Origin: Mytilus trossulus
Lineage: Eukaryota > Mollusca > Bivalvia > Mytilida > Mytilidae
NCBI RefSeq assembly: GCF_036588685.1
Contig: NC_086386.1
Location: 36,801,383 to 36,865,382 of the forward strand
Direction: 5' to 3'
DNA: 64,000 nucleotides
A program made the translations under genes and the position numbers. The notes under the pieces are model-generated. The model ran no database searches and was not told where the DNA came from. It saw only the letters and a list, made by a program, of their open reading frames with translations. Position 1 is the first letter of the stretch, and each line of letters opens with the position of its first letter. Positions 13,001-24,193 of this stretch are shown in pieces.

Positions 13001-16000
13001 GTCTTAGTAGGGCGAAAGACACCAAAGGGACACATAAACTGTTAGTTCAAAATAAACTGTCAAAGCCATGGCTTAATAAGAAAAAGGACAAACAGCCAAA
13101 CAATAAATAGATAATAAAATTCAATATATAAAACTTAAGACTGGGCACCATGGTCCCCACCTATAACTAAAGGTGATCTTAGGTACACCAGATGGTACGC
13201 AGATATATGTTTCGAATGTATAAATTCTAGATACTGAAGTTGTTAATCATCTTAATATCATGTTACAATATTCTTTTTTTTACTTTCGGCGTAGTTCGGT
13301 ACTTCATCTCTCCATTGTGTTATTGTGATATGGTGATATTTCTTATTCTTGTCTTTCAACTTTGCTCATTTGCTTTGTCGATAGAGTGTCTACATTTAAT
13401 TTTCATTTTTTTTTACTTCATTGCCACAATTATTTTTACATTTTTACCTAATACATCTGTTTGGCTTTTTTTGCTCAGACATTGTTGTAAATTTGATAAT
13501 TTTTATTCGACTGTCATACAAATGAACAAATAAGAGGTTTATCTAGCTAAAGGACCAGATTCAGGGCATTATTTTCTACATAAACGAAATACCTGGACCA
13601 AGTCCGGAATAGAACATTTTTATGTCCATTCGTTTGATTTTTTGGACTTTTTGCCATTTGTTAAGGGACTTTCCGGTCTGATTTTGCTTTGGAGAATCGA
13701 TATTTTTTTTTTTTTTTTTTAACTTTTTTGTAGACCGCTGTTAGTCTTTTATCGTTATTGTTGTCAATGTCACTGGCTGTTTTTATTCGGATTTTAATTT
13801 TTTTATTGCTTTCTTAATGTTGGTGGTTCCATCCACTCAGTTTGTGTGTAACGACTTGCTTTTCAATCAAACCTCATCGGATACACCAATTTGATAAAAA
13901 TTGTTATAATTGCATTAAGTTTTTTCGTCCTCTGTTTGTACCATTATTTTTAAACATATGTTACTTCTTGAAATTGTCTGAAAAGATTTACCTATTTTAG
14001 AGTTTGGTTAAAAAAAAAACATCGTATCCTTCTTGAAAAACAGAATTAAAAACAATTAAAGAATTAGAGATGGTACGGGCTTTTCAAACTCATAAGTCGA
14101 AAATAAACTGACAACGCCATAGGAAAAAACGAAAGACCAAAAGATAAATAAAAGTCTACAAAATACAACATAGAAACGAAAGACTGTGAAAAACGAAACC
14201 CACTAAAACCGGGGGTGATCTTATGTGCTACGGAAGGGTAAGCCAATCATGCTCCGTATGTGACATCCGTCGTGTTGATCATGTTAGTTACAACCCGGAT
14301 AAAAATTTAGCTGATCACATTTAGGGAAAGGCGACGGGATAGTATTGATAACAATTAGAACATATTCGTCTTCATCTGTGAAACTGGTATGTTATAACTG
14401 TCGACCAACTTAATTGTCATGGCGCTGTAACGTTTTTTAATGGCTGCCTTGAAATTCTTCGTTTAATATCTTCTTTTTATTAGCAGAACCAAGAATAATT
14501 GATTGAACTGTTTTCATTTTATTGCTTTTAGCACAACCAGTAGAAGTTAAAGTCCAAATCTATGTTGTTGGAATCTTTGGAATTGATGAAGCGCAGATGG
14601 TATGTCATTTTGATATATTTACATGGACGAGGTAATCCCTGGTGTAAAGTTTATTCGAAACTAAAAGTAGTTAAATATTTTCCAATATTCTCACGAGAGT
14701 AGTATACCTTTTTCAATTTACTGTAGCATAACATAGGAATGGATATATTCAAGATCCAATAATTATGTCAATAAACATCAATAAGCAAAATGCTTTATCA
14801 CGAGTTAAATACTAGAATGTTTTGCCCGAAATACTACAAAGGTAATATTTGAAAACGTAAAAAACAATAGTTTTCAATATGTGTCATGATAATGAATAAA
14901 AAAAAATACCACTAGTAAAAGTTGTCCACTCAATTTCCCGATCGTTAATGTTATACCTAATCTTGTAGCCAGGCTGTAATATTTATCACGACGGGGGCCA
15001 CACGTGAGGCAGGATCTGCTGACCTTCCGAAGCACCTGAGATCACTCGCAATTTTTGGGTGGGGTTCGTGTTTGCTCAGTCTTCAGTTTTCGATGTTGTG
15101 TCTTGGGAACTATTATTTATCTGTTTGTCTTTTGTTCTCCATTTAAGCAATGGCGTTGTCAGATTATTTTCGATTTTTTAGTTTGACCGTTCCTTTTGTA
15201 TCTTTCGCCCCTTTTTTATCGTGGCTATTTTCTGCACTTTTGTTCAGGTTGTTGTTTCTTTGTCACGTTCCTCTTTCTTTTTTTTTCAATTCCATTTGAA
15301 TTTTTAAAAGGCTATACATATAAATGTCATTAGCATCATATATGCATAAGGGAGTTCCTAGTTGAATGCTACTAAATACATGTGACAAGAACTGATGCCA
15401 ACATAAGGAAATAGTCAGTTACTATATTCTATGCTATGGTGCTAGTGTTACTAGATGACCTCTTAAACGATATAGTGTTATTTAAGAACAGAATGTCTGA
15501 TAGAACTCGTCATAATGATATATCAATTATTCTTTTATAACGTTTTTCGCCTTCTTGTATACAAATTATATTCCACCCTTCTACCAATTCAGCTTCCTGT
15601 ATGAGCTTATAAGTTAAACATACGAAATCGTCTTCAATTCTTGTGAAAATTGAGAAAACAATATGTAGTAAAAGTATTTTAATGTTTACATAAAGTGAGG
15701 TACGCATATTCAATATTTATTCAAAAGATTCTAGAAATTTTGAAGGCTTCAATATTGAAAATAGAAAAATTAAATACGGATAACATACCCAGAATATGAT
15801 GTTAATAAATAGCAAAATTTCAGCACATGGATATTTAGAGAATATTAACATCAAATGTGTACATACAAAATGAGGTCAACATTTTTATTGTTTATTTCAT
15901 ATATTATAGAAAATTTGTGGCAATAGATAAAAGAGGGACGAAAGATACCAAAGGGACAGTCAAACTCATAAATCTAAAACAAACTGACAACGCCATGGCT

Positions 16001-19000
16001 AAAAATGAAAAAGACAAACAGAAAAACAATAGTACACATGACACAACATAGAAAACTAAAGAATAAACAACACGAACCCCACCAAAAACTAGGGGTGATC
16101 TCAGGTGCTCTGGAATAGTAAGCAGATCCTGCTCCACATGCAGCACCCGTCGTGTTGCTTATGTGATTACAAATCCGGTAAATAGTCTAATTCGGTAGGT
16201 CAAATTCATGAAAGGAGAGGGGATTGTAGTTACGACGTAAGGAACATATCCGATATCATTTGTGAAATGGTTATTCCATAACGATCAACCAACTCGTGAT
16301 GGCGTCCGGAAAATTAACGAAGGGATGATTTCAACTTCACCATTTGAAACTCTTGATTTAATAGCTTCCTTGTGAGCAGTAACCCTCTATCAAGAAAATC
16401 ATGATAGGAAATGCAAGCACGGGAATATCGTATCAATTGAGAGATATAGAATCATATTCAAAACAGTGTGGTCCTGGCCATTGATTGACGACCTAAATTA
16501 TCCCGTTGACTGGGACAGATTAGGTGAACGTTTGTTTGTAACGACCATTGCTCACTTCTTACTTATTATAGAATTTAAACTGTGGGGTCACCAAAGGTTC
16601 TTAATGCCTTTAATAATAAAATAATTCGAAAAATTATTCAGGAATAACCTTTATGTTTTGATTAATAATATTGATATAAATCAACACATCCTATTATTCC
16701 GGATTCTTTCTTCGAATTGCTTTTTTTAGGTGTTGAGAACCTTTGGTGACCCCACAGATTCAGTGTCTTTAACAAGTACATAGTAAGCAGTGATTGTTAC
16801 CGACAAACGTTCACCTAATCTGTCCCAGTCAATGGGATAATTTAGGTCGTCAATCAATGCCCAGGACCACACTGTTTTGAATATGATTCTATACCCCGTA
16901 TGCAGGTGCTGCTGGAATGTTGCTACTTAGAAATGGAAAGTTCACAATTGGAAAGCTGAAATTATCTCTTTTGTCGTAAAGTTTTGTCTTCAACCGACCC
17001 TCATTGTCAATTTCTAGATGTAAGTCAAGATATGAAGCTGACTTAACTGTATCTGTAGTATCCTTTATCTCCAATTCGATGGGATAGATGCGTTCCACAT
17101 AGTCACCAAATTTTGAATTGTTTAGTGAAAGAATGTCATCTATATAGCGGAAAGTAGAGTTAAAGGATATAGCTAACTTCTTATCTTTCTTCCTAAGAAG
17201 TTCCTGCATGAAGTAGATGAGGCGGGAAATTTTTCATACATAGCGGGTTCATTGTTTACCCTCCCACATTTAACAAGCCGTTACAGTATTGACACTTCCC
17301 GCAGCCTGGTTTCAAAACGGCTTTTTGTTGTTATCAAAATAACATTAAAAAAACATATAGGGAAAACGTTAATGTCTATTCGTTTCAACAAACAAATATG
17401 ATGTTATAATGATAACATTATTACGAACCACTTTTGTTTCTTGAATTTATAGCCATTAAGTAAAATAAAATGCTTTAAATAAAGAGCATAACAACCTAAT
17501 GTCACCATGATACACATAAAATTTTATATTTCAATACAAATGACTTTTTTAATTAATATACTAAAAACTGTTAAAAATTCCCTTAATTGTCATTAAAATA
17601 AATAATTCAGAAAGTCAATAAAAAAAGCAATTACAATCCGTGATTCAAACAATGTTGCTCCGATACTAAATATCCCGCTACTTAGCCACATCTCTTAATC
17701 TATTGTTTTTTTAGGGAGTACGATGAAACTCAGTTTTTAATGACTTGCAAAATATGACGAAATTTCTATTGGGTTTTAAATATTTATTTTACTTTTATTT
17801 TTGCTTTCTCTCTGATACAATGATTTAATTGCGACTGTCATACAATTGAAATATTTAGCGCTACATTTCTACATTGGAAAATGCCTGTACCTTGTCATGA
17901 ATATGACATTTGATTAGAGACTTTCTGTTTTGAATTTTCCTCAGAGTTAAGTATTTTTGTATTTTTACTTTTTGTTTGCCGTAAGAAACATGATGCAAAT
18001 ATAATAAATTATGTACATGAATGCATACGTTAGTGCAAAATATTGTGTGTATGTTTAGCATGACTGTTGTTCATAATAGATTAAGCAAAAACACTTTCAC
18101 CCTAATTTTCAATTTCGATCAAATATTTCAATCAAATATATCAATGATGACATTTTCGAAATACGCGGTGAACATTGCGGCCCTTTGATGACCAAAATTC
18201 CTAATGATATCAAAATAAAGAGGATCGGCTTGTTTCTATTTTCGAGTAGGAACTTAATAACCTTGGTTCCAATAATTTACATTCATATTTAGTTTAAGTC
18301 GAAATAATTTAAGGTTATTATATAAAAGCAACAGTTGTATACTGGTATTCAAAAGTAATAAATCGATTGAAAATCATTGAGAGAAAACAAATCCGGGTTA
18401 CAAACTAAAACTGAGGGAAATACATCCACTCAACTATAAGAGTAATACAATGGAACAACACCAAAACTGAGGTGCAACGAAAACAAATGCCAACATACAT
18501 AGAAACAAACTAATTGATAACATCTGCCATATTACAGAATACAAACTTTGCCATTACTTTGCATTCATTACTTAGATTATCTGAGCGTCACTAATGAGTC
18601 TAATGTAGACCAAACGCGCGTATGGTGTACTTAATTATAATCCTGGTACCTTTAATAACTATTAATATTATATCTTCGTCTTAACAAAACGATGAAGTGA
18701 TTTACCTCTTATTACTGGTAGCTAAAATATTAATTTGTAGAAATATTCCATGAGTATGTACCTCCGACAACAATGGACTGATTCCAGGCTGAAATATGAT
18801 GCGCCAGCGGGTTTAACTAAGATAGAGCTGGACAATGAAATCAAAAAGGAAATATGGGTACCAGACTTATCTTTTATGACGGATATGGATACTAAAGTTC
18901 ATCAAGTAACACTGCCTAATAAAATGATGTTTTTATATCCAGATGGATTTGTGTCATACAGTACGAGGTAAATACGTTATTCACGCTTATATAAATAATG

Positions 19001-22000
19001 TATGCATAGACAGATTTAGCGTGAATAACTTCTGTCATAGAATTCCGCTGTTTTAATCCAAATTGACGCCTCATTAACTTATAAAATACAAAACAGCAAA
19101 AGTGTGTGTGTGTGAAGATATATAAGTATATTTGATATGAGTGCCAATGATGCAACTCTTCATCGAAGTCACACTTTGTAAAAATAAACTATTTTAGGTC
19201 AAAGAACGGTCTTCAACTCGGAGACTTAGCTCACAACAAACAGCAATATAAAAAGGGTCAAACAAAATTCCAGTGTTAAACCATTCCAACGGAAAAAACT
19301 AACGGTCTTAACTATTTGAAGTAAAACGAGAAACACTTAAGAACCACATCAACAAACGACAACCACTGAACATTGGGACGTTTGTTTTGCAATATGAAAT
19401 GATGCGCCATACACCATATCCTTTTCAATCATACAAGGTGAGTAATAAGCACTTTTGTGTTAATATGGGTTATCATCTATATGGTTATATTGATAAATGA
19501 AATGTTTACAAAATCAAGGTGTTTGAAATACTAAATACGTCAGACACGCGAAGCAATGAATGTGGTTTTTAAATTTTATAGATGCTTTTGTTCTATTTTG
19601 TCATTTGATTTATGACTTTCCGTTTTGAATTTTCCTCGGAGTTCATTAGTTTTATGATGTTACTTTCTACCCCAAGAAAAGATTTCAATAGCTGTATGTG
19701 GTTAAACCAGTCGGAGTTAACAAAGTTTGTTCTTAACTTGTGTTACCGTTTTTAAAACCTGTTATATTTTCGAACATCACTGAGGAGTCATTCATAGACG
19801 GACTGCGCGTCTCTCGTACATAATTATAAGCCTGCTATCCATGCTGAGTTTATTTACTATTGAGGCAATTAACTTTTGTATTGAGAGGAGTACCAACGAT
19901 AATGTACGCAATTTAAAACAAAATATACGTTTATGTATTATATCCATGACAGTTTTGCGCCTGTAGCACTCTCTATAGTGGAAACCACTCTGATGTATAA
20001 TTTATAATCACTTGCTTATTTCAAACATATACATCTTATATTCAAATCAAAACGTGTTCGAATCATTGTTAACAGCATCTTATGAATAACAATTCATACC
20101 ACAAGTATATGATTACTTTTTCTTTCAGAGTTACTGGCAGGTTTACTTGTTTTATGCAGTGATTACTTTTTCTTTCAGAATTACTGGAACATTTACTTGT
20201 TTTTTACAGTGATTACTTTTTCTATATTTACTTGTTTTATGCAGTGATTACTTTTTCTTTCAGAGTTACTGGACCTTTTACTTGTTTTACGCAGTGATTA
20301 CTTTTTGTCTTTCAGAATTACTGGAACATTTATTTGTTTTATGCAGTGATTACTTTTCTTTCAGAGTAACAGGAACATTTACTTGTTTTATTCAGTGATT
20401 ACTTTTTCTTTCAGAGTAATTGGAACATTTACCTGTTGTATGCAGTGATTACTTTTTCTTTCAGAGTTACAGGAGCATTTACTTGTTTTATGCAGTGATT
20501 ACTTTTTTCTTTCAGAGTTACTGGAACATTTACTTGTTTTATGCAGTAATTACTTTTTCTTTTAAAGAGTTACTGGAACATTTACTTGTTTTATGCAGTG
20601 TTTACTTTTTTCTTTCTGAGTTACTGGAACATTTACGTATGTTATGCAGTGATTCCTTTTTCTTTCTTAATTACTGGAACATTTACCTGTTTTATGCAGT
20701 GATTACTTTTCCTTTCAGAGTTACAGGAACATTTACTTGTTTTATGCAGTTACATAATTTTCCATTTGATGATCAATCATGTGTGTTTGAGATGGAAAGC
20801 TGTAAGTTCTAGAAAGTTATTTTTTATGTGTTTTGTCATTTATTTTTGCTATGTGATTAGGGACTTTTCCAATTTGATTTTCCTCTGAGTTCAATACTTT
20901 TGTGATTTTACTTTTTATGGTCATAGCTAGTCCTAGTGTTTTCAAAGGGAAATCGTCGTACGCTTCAGTCACATTATTACTAATCTATTCAGTCTAATTT
21001 ATTACTTCTGAACATCTGTTCAATGTTTTTTATTCATTTTCCCAAAAAATAAATATGTGTGAAAGATCCTCTTACATCATAAACTAATAGACTTCAACAA
21101 CCGTACAAATGGTATAGGAATTTCAACTGTACTTTTTGTATTACATTTTTCTAAAAAGGATTTTCTTATCCTTGTCATAGATTACCTTAGCCGTATTTGG
21201 CACATTTTTTTGAAATTTTGGATCCTCAATGCTCTTCAGCTTTTTACTTGTTTGGCTTTATAAATATTTTGATGAGCGTCACTGATGAGTCTTATGCAGA
21301 CGAAACGCGCATTTGGCGTACTAAATTATAATCCTGGTACCTTTGATAAATATTAATACACTGTTAAGGTGGTACTGGTACCATAACATTAGGGTTATAC
21401 GTGTTTTATTTTAGGGATATTAACCTTGGCATTTGTGTTGTCTTTCTAGATGGATTCACTGCTGCAACTGTATCCTTTAGATGGGATGAGCCTGGAATGT
21501 CTTTTAAAGATGGCATTGTTCATAGTCAGTTTGAAATTGGGGCTGCCAAAACGTACTTGTGTGACAGAGAGTATCCTTCAGGTATGTAACACGTGTTAAT
21601 TAATAATGGTATTTGTGTAAAAAATAGTTATGCACGATTAACAGCATACCAACGACAAACACATTGTACAGAACATCTCTGGGGTTTTGGTAGACAGTGA
21701 ACACTTAAAAGATGGTTAAGATACTAAAATCTACATTATGTAAAATGAAAACAGTTTGTCATTTCACATCAAATTCATGAAAGATTGATTTAAAAAATTC
21801 GTTTTTTGTGTCAATTAGACAGCCATTTAATTTTCCTGAGGCGCATGGATGAAAAATGAAAGAAACAAAATTTAAAACAAGTTTTGAAAACTATAGGTAT
21901 AAAATGTTAAGATGAATATTAAGAACTAAGTGAAGTTTGTCATCCTTTTCTTTTACTGATATAAATACCTTTAAAAACTAGTATTTACTAAAAGGTTTCG

Positions 22001-23340
22001 CTCCAGATTGATGCAAAAACACTCTTTGTTCTTAGATCAAACCCATGCCTTCAACCATCAATTGGTTACTCCTTTAAAATATAATATGTGAATATTTGAC
22101 CAGTTACGTTCAAAACTTATATATATGGTTTAAAATAGCATTTCTACCATATGATGAACGAATTTTTCTTTTTAAGGAAATTATACGTGTATTGGTTTGA
22201 CGCTACCTTTAAAAAGACGATATGGTTTTTATATCATACAAGTGTTTGCACCATCGATGTTGATTGTTGTGTTGTCATGGGTATCTTTCTGGCTAAATAT
22301 AGATGCAGCACCTGCAAGAGTTTCTCTAGGAATATTGACAGTTTTGACAATATCAACGAATGGTAATCTTAGTGTTGGTATGTCGCAACAAGTTTCTTAC
22401 ATCAGGGCTATAGACATTTGGAATTCCGTTTGCCTGTTCCTAGTTTTTGGTGCAATGGTGGAGTATGCATACGTTTGTGTTATTGCGCGTGTGCAACAAA
22501 GACGGAAACGTGAGCGCCTCCATTCAAATATTTCATTGAATGGTTTAGCGGATATTGAAAATGGCAAAGTAAGTTTCAACATATTTACGCATTTTAAAGA
22601 GTTTTTAATCAAATTTGATGACACACTTTAATCAAAAGGTCATTTAATATTTGATGTGGTCAATATCCATTGTGAAACATATTTGATATGTGTCGTAAAG
22701 TTGATACAAATGAATATCGAAATCAATGATCATCAATATTCATCCAATTAGATGCTACACCAGATGGAAATGAGATAGATATATATTTATACATATAACT
22801 TTAATATATTATATAAATATTATTTCCTAACATTAAGATGAGAGACAAATGAGCAGACTCAACATGCTCAAACATTCTCCTACTAAACTGAAAGAGGGGC
22901 GAAAGATACCAGAAGACTGACAGGCAAACTCATTAATCGAAAATAAACTGACAGCGCCATGGCTAAAAATGAAAAAGACAAACAGACATATACTAGTAGT
23001 AGTACACAAGAAACGACATAGAAACTAAAGACTCAGCAACCCGAACACCACCAAAATATGGGGGTGATCTCAGATGCTTTGGATTAACAGACCCTGCTCC
23101 ACACGAGCACCCGTCGTGGTATGAAGATTCAAAACAAGTAATACATGAAATGTCTTAATATAAACTGCAATATAAAAATTAACATTTTTTTACTTTTAGA
23201 TTACAGAAAAAGTAACTGAGCAACATCAAATAGACAAAGATAGGGAGAACGCAAGAAAGATAGACAAAATTTCTCGAATTACTTTTCCTTTAGCTTTTGT
23301 TGTTTTTAACGTTATTTATTGGGTGTATTATTTGAGCTAA
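10002..23340 (+). CDS. Cys-loop anion channel subunit (GlyR/GluCl/GABA-A-like), 9 exons, complete
   Basis: Exons read from GT/AG borders with consistent phases: 10002-10117, 10666-10698, 11345-11409, 14532-14599, 18741-18967, 20719-20801, 21450-21581, 22177-22568 and 23200-23340; they join to 419 codons including TAA. The product is a plasma-membrane subunit of a pentameric ligand-gated channel. Visible parts: a hydrophobic signal peptide (about residues 10-25); the YLRQQW block of the ligand-binding domain; the Cys-loop C177-C191 with 13 residues between; a second cysteine pair C235/C246 as in glycine and glutamate-gated chloride channels; TM1 about 258-281; and a TM2 entry with P287-A288-R289, the family mark of anion selectivity. 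TM3 is about 323-345, the cytoplasmic loop is short and basic (QQRRKRER), and TM4 is the last 20 residues. The length is typical. I chose the first ATG of the exon; M6 or M10 are alternatives. The ligand cannot be named from sequence. The exon-6 acceptor is preceded by a minisatellite that copies it. Confidence 0.88.
11588..11738 (-). repeat. Dispersed repeat A, copy 4, reversed
   Basis: Reverse complement of the family: ATCAAAGGTACCAGGATTAT to AAAAAGTTGTGCCAAATACG. In intron 3 of the anion-channel gene. Confidence 0.75.
11861..12816. mobile_element. Non-autonomous DNA element with 40-bp terminal inverted repeats and an internal array
   Basis: The left end 11861-11900 starts AGGGACCGGTCAATATTTAT; the right end 12777-12816 is its reverse complement with few changes. 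Inside, about 12120-12625, three diverged copies of a unit of about 180 bp repeat TTGGTGTATTGCTGTCATTC, TATGGATTT and ATAACTTTTTCAAATCAA. There is no transposase frame. It lies in intron 3 of the anion-channel gene. No clear target-site duplication was seen. Confidence 0.8.
12970..13200 (+). repeat. Dispersed repeat B, diverged copy
   Basis: GGGCGAAAGACACCAAAGGG, AATAAACTGTCAAAGCCATG, GACAAACAG and GGTGATCTTAGGTAC in family order. Confidence 0.6.
14075..14290 (+). repeat. Dispersed repeat B
   Basis: AATAAACTGACAACGCCATA, ACCGGGGGTGATCTTATG and CATCCGTCGTGTTG; lies 240 bases before exon 4. Confidence 0.7.
14975..15245 (-). repeat. Dispersed repeat B, reversed
   Basis: GCAGGATCTGCTGACC, CACCTGAGATCACTC, GGTGGGGTTCGTG and CGTTCCTTTTGTATCTTTCG. 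Confidence 0.7.
15925..16170 (+). repeat. Dispersed repeat B
   Basis: GAGGGACGAAAGATACCAAA, ACTGACAACGCCATGGC, GGGGTGATCTCAGGTGCTC and CACCCGTCGTGTTGC. Confidence 0.75.
16445..16893. mobile_element. Large inverted repeat, arms of about 200 bp, short loop
   Basis: The left arm 16445-16650 and right arm 16698-16893 are near reverse complements. Shared blocks include TAGAATCATATTC, GTGTGGTCCTGG, GACGACCTAAATTATCCC, ACTGGGACAGATTAGGTGAA and TGTGGGGTCACCAAAGG. The loop is about 47 bases. The right arm abuts the Penelope-like fragment. It is either a fold-back element or two head-to-head copies of one repeat; some substitutions separate the arms. Confidence 0.85.
16889..17209 (-). pseudogene. Fragment of Penelope-like reverse transcriptase
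   Basis: An open stretch of 106 codons reading [12 protein letters not shown] (the YxDD active-site box), then [18 protein letters not shown] and [17 protein letters not shown]. This order is typical of the palm/thumb part of Penelope-like elements. It begins at a chance Met and ends at the border of the neighbouring inverted repeat, where the match stops. No GIY-YIG endonuclease was seen. The upstream 17210-17340 (minus) has a Cys-rich [10 protein letters not shown] stretch that may belong to the same element. Confidence 0.7.
18573..18665 (+). repeat. Dispersed repeat A, 3' part only
   Basis: GAGCGTCACTAATGAG, ACGCGCGTATGG and ATCCTGGTACCTTTAATAAC; ends 75 bases before exon 5 of the anion-channel gene. 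Confidence 0.65.
20111..20750 (+). repeat. Minisatellite of about 50 bp that copies the exon-6 splice acceptor and exon start
   Basis: Thirteen units, starting near 20111, 20161, 20211 (shortened), 20246, 20297, 20347, 20397, 20447, 20497, 20548, 20600, 20651 and 20701. Each holds a pyrimidine tract, usually a CAG acceptor, then 31 bases equal to the start of exon 6 (coding [10 protein letters not shown]), then TGATTAC. The last unit is the real exon start at 20719. Units 1, 2 and 4-9 keep a TTTCAG acceptor. Units 10-12, directly upstream of the real exon, have changed it (TTTAAAG, TTTCTGAG, TTTCTTAA). The array therefore sits across the intron 5/exon 6 border. Confidence 0.92.
21183..21355 (+). 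repeat. Dispersed repeat A, copy 6
   Basis: AGCCGTATTTGGCACA, GGATCCTCAATGCTCTTCAG, GCGTCACTGATGAG and CCTGGTACCTTTGATAAA; intron 6 of the anion-channel gene. Confidence 0.75.
22890..23120 (+). repeat. Dispersed repeat B, in the last intron of the anion-channel gene
   Basis: GAGGGGCGAAAGATACC, ACTGACAGCGCCATGG, GGGGGTGATCTCAG and GCACCCGTCGTGG. Confidence 0.75.
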
Positions 23341-23574
23341 AGTCTGTGAAGAAAGTATCGGCTAATAAGCGTATCCTGTGATATTTGAACGTGTCTTTAC
23401 TGACACTTTCTGTTTGAACAAGAGGGATCACATCATTCTCGCCTGGATTATATGTTGAACGTTTTGCCATTGTGATGGTCTTGCACTTTGTTGTCACCCG
23501 TCTCATCAAACGATATGATCATTTATGCTAGACGTGAGGGAAAAGAGAACATCACCTGCATAAATATATATACA

Positions 23575-23740
23575 TATTTGTTTATGGGTCAGCTGAAGGA
23601 CGCCTCCGGGTGCGGGAATTTCTCGCTACATTGAAGACCTGTTCGTGACCTTCTGATGTTGTTTTTTACTATGGTCGGGTTGTTGTCTCTTTGACACATT
23701 CCCCATTTCCATTCTCAATCTTATTTTTATATATAATATT
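23575..23740 (+). repeat. Dispersed repeat D
   Basis: GGTCAGCTGAAGGACGCC, GTCGGGTTGTTGTCTCTTTG and CCCCATTTCCATTCTCAATC; just 3' of the anion-channel gene. Confidence 0.7.
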
Positions 23741-24193
23741 TAACACATGTGATACATAGAAAATATGACTTGAATGGATTGAATTTCTTTTAGGGGGTTG
23801 GGGACGTTATTACCGTAAATTCCATCCCGTAAAGACGGTAAAAAGGATAAATCATTGCACAATTACTCCAGTTTAAATAAAAGTTTTATAGCAGTACTTT
23901 AAGAAAAAGCTTAAGTGTCATCATCTGAACTACACGTAACTCCTGAGGAATATAATGTGTCCATTTATCAAAACTTGACATCAACATCAATAAGGATGCA
24001 CCTATCATTGTGTGTGACCATATATCAAAATAAGGTTCCAATTCAATATAAAGTAGATGGGTATCGTCCACAAAGAAAAATAATCGACAGACAAAATTAC
24101 AAAATTGTCAAAAATGTAATGACAATACAAGCTACACAAATGAATGATTTAATCAAAGAGGGGCGTTTGATACCAGAGGGACAGTCAATATGC

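Noticed and set aside
20420..20812. Open frame of 130 codons across the minisatellite into exon 6
   Set aside because: It is the product of a stop-poor repeat read in shifting frames. Only its last part (from VTGTF) is real coding sequence, and the upstream part is intronic array.
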